A stretch of 64,000 bases of DNA, taken from NCBI RefSeq assembly GCF_947502445.1, contig NZ_CANMZW010000026.1, positions 17,051 to 81,050 on the forward strand, read 5' to 3'. Below the pieces are notes generated by a model. It did not search any database and was not told the DNA's origin. It saw only the letters and a program-made list of their open reading frames with translations. The position numbers were made by a program, and so were the translations under genes. Shown one piece after another: positions 59,986-64,000 of this stretch. Numbering within the stretch: the first letter of the stretch is position 1; each line of letters begins with the position of its first letter. The DNA comes from an uncultured Brevibacillus sp. (GTDB taxonomy: Bacteria; Bacillota; Bacilli; Brevibacillales; Brevibacillaceae).

Positions 59986-59988
59986 CGT

Positions 59989-60126
59989 TCATTTCTGAAC
60001 TTGCCGGGCTTCGCTGACTAGAGTCAAAAGCTTTTTTTCAAAACTGCTTTGAATAGCTCTCGTTTTTGCTTGCATTTGAAGATACTTTTCAATTTCATTT
60101 AGAATAGAATCCATTTTCTGAGACAA
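59989..60126 (-). CDS. small coiled-coil-like protein, 45 residues
   Basis: TTG start with AAAGGTG 9 bases upstream; product MSQKMDSILNEIEKYLQMQAKTRAIQSSFEKKLL... is an amphipathic helix throughout. It is the first gene of the minus-strand run, between the repressor's divergent promoter and the GC-rich region. No family recognised. Confidence 0.55.
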   Translation of the reverse strand: MSQKMDSILNEIEKYLQMQAKTRAIQSSFEKKLLTLVSEARQVQK

Positions 60127-60151
60127 GTAATCACACCTTTCGTTAATAAAC

Positions 60152-60217
60152 AGTAACGGATGTTACTAATCATTCACATCTCAGATATATAGTATTATTA
60201 TGTTCTCTATTTGTCAA
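60152..60217 (-). promoter_or_regulatory. divergent promoter of the element operon with operator
   Basis: Minus strand: TTGACA (60212-60217), 17 bases, TACTAT (60189-60194). The perfect inverted repeat AGTAAC-GGAT-GTTACT (60152-60167) lies just downstream of the expected start point, a good place for the S24 repressor encoded divergently. Binding is inference. Confidence 0.65.
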
Positions 60218-60278
60218 CAATGTGATTAAATAGAAACTAATTTTCTTTTTATGAACTATCTCTCAGGGAGGAAATCAA

Positions 60279-61043
60279 ATGGGCTATTATGAAACTCTTG
60301 ATGAAATGTTGAAAAAAAGTGGTCTAACATTGCAAGAAGTTGCTGATAGATGTGAAAAAGATTATGGGGTTAAGATAAATCGATCATACATTAGCAAATT
60401 AAAAACAGTCCGACAAGCCCCAGCTTCTGATGAAATAAATACGGCTATTGCAAAAGTATGTGGGGGGAATGTTGAGGAATTCCTTTATGAGGCTTATTTG
60501 GAAAAAGCCCCTGAGTTTATAAGAGTATTTATAAAAAGCTTAGTTGAAGTTACAAGAGATATAAGTATTTCTGCTCTTAAAACTCAACAACCCGAAGCGG
60601 AAATTCCTATTATTAATGCACATTTAAGACAATTATCTGACATAGAATTTTTGAAGAAAATTAGTAAATTTAGAATGAATATCTCATCTATTAAAGTAAA
60701 GGAACTAATAGATCTGGATGAGAAAGTTCAAAATGAAATGTCTGATCGAATATTCGACATAACAATGGATGATATTTCAATGGAACCAACGATCCCCAAA
60801 GGATCAATTATCCACATTGACAAAAATGCTTCAATTTCTTCTAGTGATATTGTTGTTATGTCATTCATTAACACCTATGAGTATGAAATCAAAAGGTACT
60901 ATCCAAATCTACATGAGATGAACGAGAATATTGACTATGAAATCATATTCACAAGTGACAATCCAGAGTTTGAGCCATTAGTTGTAAATAGATCAGATAT
61001 CAAGATATTAGGTAAAATCACAGGAATCACAACTCATATTTAA
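60279..61043 (+). CDS. XRE-S24 repressor of the element
   Basis: A 254-residue LexA/CI-like repressor: an N-terminal HTH (LTLQEVADRCEKDYGVKINRSYISKLK, about 16-42), a helical linker, and a C-terminal S24 peptidase domain with Ser167 (DDISMEPTIPKGS) and Lys205 (YEIKRYY), the self-cleavage dyad. GGGAGG precedes the ATG. It is transcribed divergently from the replication/integration genes and should release them on DNA damage. Confidence 0.88.
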   Translation: MGYYETLDEMLKKSGLTLQEVADRCEKDYGVKINRSYISKLKTVRQAPASDEINTAIAKVCGGNVEEFLYEAYLEKAPEFIRVFIKSLVEVTRDISISALKTQQPEAEIPIINAHLRQLSDIEFLKKISKFRMNISSIKVKELIDLDEKVQNEMSDRIFDITMDDISMEPTIPKGSIIHIDKNASISSSDIVVMSFINTYEYEIKRYYPNLHEMNENIDYEIIFTSDNPEFEPLVVNRSDIKILGKITGITTHI

Positions 61044-61548
61044 ACTTTTCTATTAAAAATGGCGCGGGGTATTGCCCTCGCGCCTCCTTCTGTTTGCATC
61101 AATATTTGATATTCCGGAAGAGATAATGTTGGAATATGTAGCATGTAGTATGTAGTATCATACAATTACAACATACAACTGGATGGGATATGGTAAGAAA
61201 TTCATTAAAAGTGGCTGCTCCTATTCACTTTCATTTTAATTGCATTTCTTTACAAAAGATGCCTATTATGACACCCCAGGAAGCAATTTTCGGTGTGATA
61301 GAAATGCAAATAATAAACGTTCCATATCCAAATTTGACAACGCCAGAGAAAGTATTTAAGGAGGAATTATTCAATTGCTTATGAAATTAGAAGTGATTTT
61401 ACTGAAACTTGAGTTTTGACCAAGAGATACTTTTGATAAGTGATATATGTATTAACCAATTAGAAATACATTTCTTGGGTAAAATTATGTCAAACACTAT
61501 TGCCACAAATCTATTATTATCTCAATTATTATTTTGGGAGTGAATAAA
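61044..61548. other. 505-base gap, no convincing gene
   Basis: It holds a hairpin GGCGCG...CGCGCC at 61061-61083 after the repressor gene, and a tandem ATGTAGTATGTAGT motif near 61137-61158. A 64-codon frame at 61190-61384 has only a weak ribosome site and no recognisable domain. Confidence 0.5.
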
Positions 61549-62166
61549 ATGATGTATGTGTTAGGTGTTATTATTATTTTAATCCTTGTAGTATTTTCCT
61601 TCTTAATTCGGAATAGAACTCGTCAAAGCAAAATTTTAAAAATAAATATTTTTGAAAATCAAGATCTTAAATCTATTACCATAGAAAATATTGACTTGAT
61701 GGAAGATGGATCAGAATTTGAAGAATACTTATTGAGGCTTTTTCTCGCTTTAGGCTATAACGATGCATATAAAACCGTTGGAAGTCATGATTTCGGTGCT
61801 GATCTAGTATTTTCAGACAGTAATGGGATACGAAATGTTATTCAGGCCAAACGATACAACTCGGATTCAAGCATAGGGATTGATGCCGTTCAACAAATTT
61901 ACGCTGCTAGAAATTATTATCAGGCAAAGAAAGCTGTAGTAATTGGTACAACAAAATATACTGATTCAAGTGATACGTTAGCAGGAGTTAACGGGGTATT
62001 ACTACTAGATCGTAATGACCTAATTGAAATAATAACAGCCTTTAAGTATGGGAATTACGAGGAAGCGAGAATTATTATTGAACGTGAGCCTCGCGTCATC
62101 TACGAATTCTGGGATAATAAAGATAGAACTTTTGAAATAAAAAAAGACAAGAAGATGAGTATATAA
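61549..62166 (+). CDS. membrane-anchored Mrr-type (PD-(D/E)XK) restriction endonuclease
   Basis: A 205-residue protein: one N-terminal membrane helix (about 3-20), a short linker, and a type IV restriction-endonuclease domain with GSEFEEYLLRLFLALGY, the catalytic D81-F-G-A-D85, and Q99-A-K101, followed by AVQQIYAARNYYQAKKAVVIGTTKYT. This is the Mrr_cat pattern. ATG 61549 has GGGAG 8 bases upstream. Membrane anchoring of such a domain suggests cutting incoming DNA at the cell boundary; this is inference. Cargo of the integrated element. Confidence 0.85.
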   Translation: MMYVLGVIIILILVVFSFLIRNRTRQSKILKINIFENQDLKSITIENIDLMEDGSEFEEYLLRLFLALGYNDAYKTVGSHDFGADLVFSDSNGIRNVIQAKRYNSDSSIGIDAVQQIYAARNYYQAKKAVVIGTTKYTDSSDTLAGVNGVLLLDRNDLIEIITAFKYGNYEEARIIIEREPRVIYEFWDNKDRTFEIKKDKKMSI

Positions 62167-62338
62167 ATTCTAATTTGTTATAGTTCTCAAACTTATATTG
62201 CTGAAGCATGCTAGACCATTCATATTCTTTTGAATTAAACTAACAATATCCAATCAGAAATGGCAACTGACTTTCCCAGAAGTTGTCCTACTTCATAATC
62301 CAGTTTGATTTTTGTACAAAATTACGATTATTTAACAT

Positions 62339-62367
62339 TTGCGTTAACTTAACACACATGTTAAAAT
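62339..62367 (+). promoter_or_regulatory. promoter of the nucleotidyltransferase/XRE pair
   Basis: TTGCGT, 17 bases, TAAAAT. Upstream, 62167-62338 is AT-rich with nothing recognisable. Confidence 0.55.
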
Positions 62368-62385
62368 ATAAACGGAGGAAACCTA

Positions 62386-62928
62386 ATGGAATTCAATACG
62401 GCAGGATTACTCCCAGCTGATGATTACCACCTTACATTTGGTCAGCTTAGGGAATCCATTTTAGTTAAAGGTAAAGGGGATGGTTCGCCCTGGGATGAAA
62501 GCTGGAGAAGTTTACTTGTTAATAACTTGGAGATAATGGTTAATCAGCTATGGGAAATCGGAATTACAGAAATATTTATTGATGGATCATTTGTTGAAGA
62601 TAAGGCTCACCCTAACGATATTGATGGATATTTTGTTTGCGACTTTAATCGTTATATAACAGGTGAGTTACAGAATGAGTTAAACGAAAAAGATCGTTAT
62701 AAAATATGGACTTGGGACAGTAGGAGTAGAAGAGAACACAAGGAACACACAAAAAAACAACTTCCCATGTGGCATGCTTATCGGGTCGAATTATATCCTC
62801 ATTTTGACAAACCTTATAACACTGGAATCAGAGATGAATTTGGCAATGACCAACAATTTCCTGCTGCATTTCGGAAAACTAGGGACACATACCTCCCCAA
62901 AGGAATAATTAAGATAATAAATAATTGA
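62386..62928 (+). CDS. minimal nucleotidyltransferase-fold protein (DUF6932-like)
   Basis: A 180-residue protein with the minimal nucleotidyltransferase motif: G67-S68 in IDGSFVED, then D78-I-D80 in HPNDIDGYF, i.e. GS-x9-DxD. The rest (ELYPHFDKPYNTGI and FRKTRDTYLPKGI) fits DUF6932-type proteins. Such enzymes transfer NMP to proteins, RNA or drugs; several act as toxins paired with antitoxins. The XRE protein starts 12 bases downstream of its stop. ACGGAGG precedes the ATG. Confidence 0.8.
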   Translation: MEFNTAGLLPADDYHLTFGQLRESILVKGKGDGSPWDESWRSLLVNNLEIMVNQLWEIGITEIFIDGSFVEDKAHPNDIDGYFVCDFNRYITGELQNELNEKDRYKIWTWDSRSRREHKEHTKKQLPMWHAYRVELYPHFDKPYNTGIRDEFGNDQQFPAAFRKTRDTYLPKGIIKIINN

Positions 62929-62939
62929 GGTGTAATAAG

Positions 62940-63377
62940 ATGATTAAAACGGAGGCGGCATATAAACAGGCCTTAGAGCAAATAAGAAAAGACAGAATTT
63001 ATATGGACGAACAAAAGAAAATGTTTAATGGGATGGGATTGACAGCAGAACAAGTAACTAAAGCATTGGAACCAACAATATCCTTCCATGAACAACTTAA
63101 AGAAGAAGTTGAGTACTATGAGCGAATTAAACGGGGTGAGTTTGATCTTATCTACAACTTCGAAACGATCGGAAAAACTTTAATTGCATACAGAATATAT
63201 ATAAACATGTCTCAAAATGATCTTGCTGAAAAATTAGAAGTATCCCCTGCACAAGTATCGAGAGATGAAAGGAACGAGTACTTCGGGGCTACGATTGAAA
63301 AAATTAAATCCGTAATGACAGCGATGGGAATGATAACGGAGACCCGTGTAGAACCGAAACCATTAATGGCAGTTTAG
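62940..63377 (+). CDS. XRE-family protein paired with the nucleotidyltransferase
   Basis: A 145-residue protein: a helical N-terminal half (TEAAYKQALEQIRKDRIYMDEQKKM...) and a C-terminal helix-turn-helix (YINMSQNDLAEKLEVSPAQVSRDER, about 87-112). The HTH is at the C-terminus, unusual for a plain repressor and typical of some antitoxins. ATG 62940 has GAGGTG 7 bases upstream. With the preceding gene it forms a two-gene unit ended by a strong terminator: a candidate toxin-antitoxin or abortive-infection pair. Confidence 0.78.
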   Translation: MIKTEAAYKQALEQIRKDRIYMDEQKKMFNGMGLTAEQVTKALEPTISFHEQLKEEVEYYERIKRGEFDLIYNFETIGKTLIAYRIYINMSQNDLAEKLEVSPAQVSRDERNEYFGATIEKIKSVMTAMGMITETRVEPKPLMAV

Positions 63378-63390
63378 AATTAAGCTGGAA

Positions 63391-63425
63391 TAACCCGCTG
63401 GCATAATCCATCGGGTTTTATTTTT
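63391..63425 (+). terminator. intrinsic terminator of the nucleotidyltransferase/XRE unit
   Basis: AACCCG-CTGG and CCAT-CGGGTT around CATAAT, followed by TTATTTTTTTT. Confidence 0.85.
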
Positions 63426-63426
63426 T

Positions 63427-63447
63427 TTGACCACATTTTTGACCACA
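63427..63447 (+). repeat. right arm-type direct repeats
   Basis: TTGACCACATTT and TTGACCACA with a 12-base period, matching the tandem pair at 55658-55679. Confidence 0.65.
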
Positions 63448-63561
63448 CAATTAAGTTTAACAAAGTGCTAGCCAATTGTCTTAGGAGAAGAATACTTATA
63501 ATAACAGCACAACAATAAATACCAGTTAAATAAATTCGTGCAGAAACTCAACGCCCTTGAA

Positions 63562-63660
63562 ACGGCGCATGTGGAGGCAGTGACGCTGTTGACGTTGAAA
63601 TAATGATAAGAGAAAAGGCTAAATTCCCTTGCTGCAACGGGAGTTTAGCCTTTTTCATTT
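63562..63660 (+). repeat. right attachment repeat with rlmCD 3' remnant
   Basis: Reproduces the last 13 codons of rlmCD (TAHVEAVTLLTLK, with TAA instead of TAG at 63601-63603) and its terminator, 92 of 99 positions identical to 55521-55619. It is a gene remnant, not a working gene. Confidence 0.9.
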
Positions 63661-63776
63661 TATATGAGTGATGATCGTTTGGGTCCCCGGTGGAAATATT
63701 CACCAAACCTTCTTTTGAATCGACGATTTCACTGTGATTTAATTTAAGTAAAGTAATATGGAAGAGGTGAGCAATT

Positions 63777-63941
63777 TTGTCATCGATCTTACTCGGGATC
63801 TTTTCAATTAATTTTGCTCTTTTCTGTTTGCATGAAATGGATGCAATAAGAGCGAAAGAATGGAAACTGTTTGTCATTCTGAAAGACATGGATGATAACC
63901 GCGCCTTCAAAACATTTACAATTCTGTTTATGGCAGTATAA
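63777..63941 (+). pseudogene. truncated DUF6713-like membrane protein, 54 residues
   Basis: TTG start after AGAGGTGAGC; the product MSSILLGIFSINFALFCLHEMDAIRAKEW... matches the start of the DUF6713 family (a hydrophobic stretch, HEMDAIRxKEW, then LFVILKDMDD). Family members are about twice as long; here the frame ends at once after FTILFMAV. The rest would lie beyond, or was lost. Position directly right of the element's attachment repeat. Confidence 0.5.
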
Positions 63942-63958
63942 AAATGTAGGTAATGGCA

Positions 63959-63995
63959 GTTAATTTATGCAGACCCGTAGGGGCTGCATAAATTA
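63959..63995. repeat. long inverted repeat at the window end
   Basis: TTAATTTATGCAG-ACCC-GTA-GGGG-CTGCATAAATTAA, nearly perfect over 17 base pairs, then A residues. On the minus strand a T-run precedes it, not follows, so it is either a terminator for something leftward on the minus strand read incorrectly, or an end of a small mobile repeat. Confidence 0.45.
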
Positions 63996-64000
63996 AAAAA

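Larger units (their letters stand above)
55521..63660. mobile_element. integrated element of about 8.0 kb in the 3' end of rlmCD
   Basis: Bounded by two copies of a 99-base attachment repeat whose starts are 8041 bases apart. It is clearly more AT-rich than the neighbouring genes and holds a tyrosine integrase, an excisionase-like protein, a Rep_trans replication/relaxase protein, a GC-rich inverted-repeat region that could be its transfer or replication origin, an S24-type repressor and accessory genes. No conjugative pore, coupling ATPase, capsid or terminase genes are present, so it looks like an integrative mobilizable or satellite-type element rather than an ICE or prophage. Confidence 0.88.

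Noticed and set aside
61190..61384. 64-codon frame in the element between the repressor and the nuclease
   Set aside because: Weak ribosome site, no domain, low-complexity upstream sequence; kept only as part of the gap description.
63548..63910. 120-codon frame on the minus strand across the right attachment repeat
   Set aside because: It runs antisense through the rlmCD remnant and terminator and over the DUF6713-like gene; no start site.
1..64000. tRNA, rRNA, CRISPR array or insertion-sequence transposase
   Set aside because: No cloverleaf-like or rRNA segment, regularly spaced repeats or transposase frame was found on reading both strands.

Overview
The window looks like chromosomal DNA from a spore-forming Firmicute of the Brevibacillus/Paenibacillaceae type. 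I infer this from gene content and from synteny with Bacillus subtilis: the gsaB, ygaC, ygaD, fabL, mutY (yfhQ) and yfhP genes that cluster there are all here. A complete lia cell-envelope stress locus, YrzI-type and YhfH-type small proteins, strong AGGAGG ribosome sites and frequent TTG/GTG starts point the same way. No rRNA, tRNA or CRISPR array was seen.

Layout. 0-11 kb: an ABC ATPase cut by the window edge, a PP2C-like phosphatase, gsaB, a full-length glutamate synthase large subunit without a small subunit beside it, the YugP protease, comER and a beta-hydroxyacid dehydrogenase. 10.6-18 kb: an FMN reductase, two MFS exporters, YgaD/YgaC, a GNAT protein and fabL behind a probable FapR box. 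18-23 kb: an ECF sigma operon whose membrane anti-sigma and secreted first gene share YcdB/YcdC-type repeats, then a cluster of microproteins. 23-34 kb: mutY, yfhP, an ECF41 sigma module with a textbook ECF41 promoter, sodA, a threonine aldolase with a MarR regulator, and an amidase-holin pair. 34-42.5 kb: prpE-like phosphatase, the lia locus, a c-di-AMP riboswitch in front of an NlpC/P60 enzyme, and a two-component system. 42.8-55.6 kb: a P450, bioY with a BirA box, ilvA behind a T-box, a secreted protein, a second ECF sigma/anti-sigma pair, and rlmCD.

55.5-63.7 kb is a compact integrated element of about 8.0 kb inserted in the 3' end of rlmCD. The last 13 codons, stop and terminator of rlmCD are repeated at the far end. 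It carries a tyrosine integrase, an excisionase-like protein, a Rep_trans-type replication/relaxase protein next to a GC-rich inverted-repeat region, and an XRE-S24 repressor. Its cargo looks defensive: a membrane-anchored Mrr-type nuclease, and a minimal nucleotidyltransferase paired with an XRE protein. No conjugation apparatus is present, so it looks like an integrative mobilizable or satellite-type element.

The strongest candidates for something undescribed are three. First, two diverged copies of a structured intergenic element (11268-11380 minus, 42705-42833 plus) with compensatory stem changes, a conserved core and a terminator-like 3' end. Second, the nuclease plus nucleotidyltransferase/XRE cargo of the element. 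Third, the sigma/anti-sigma/secreted-protein triad built on one repeat domain.
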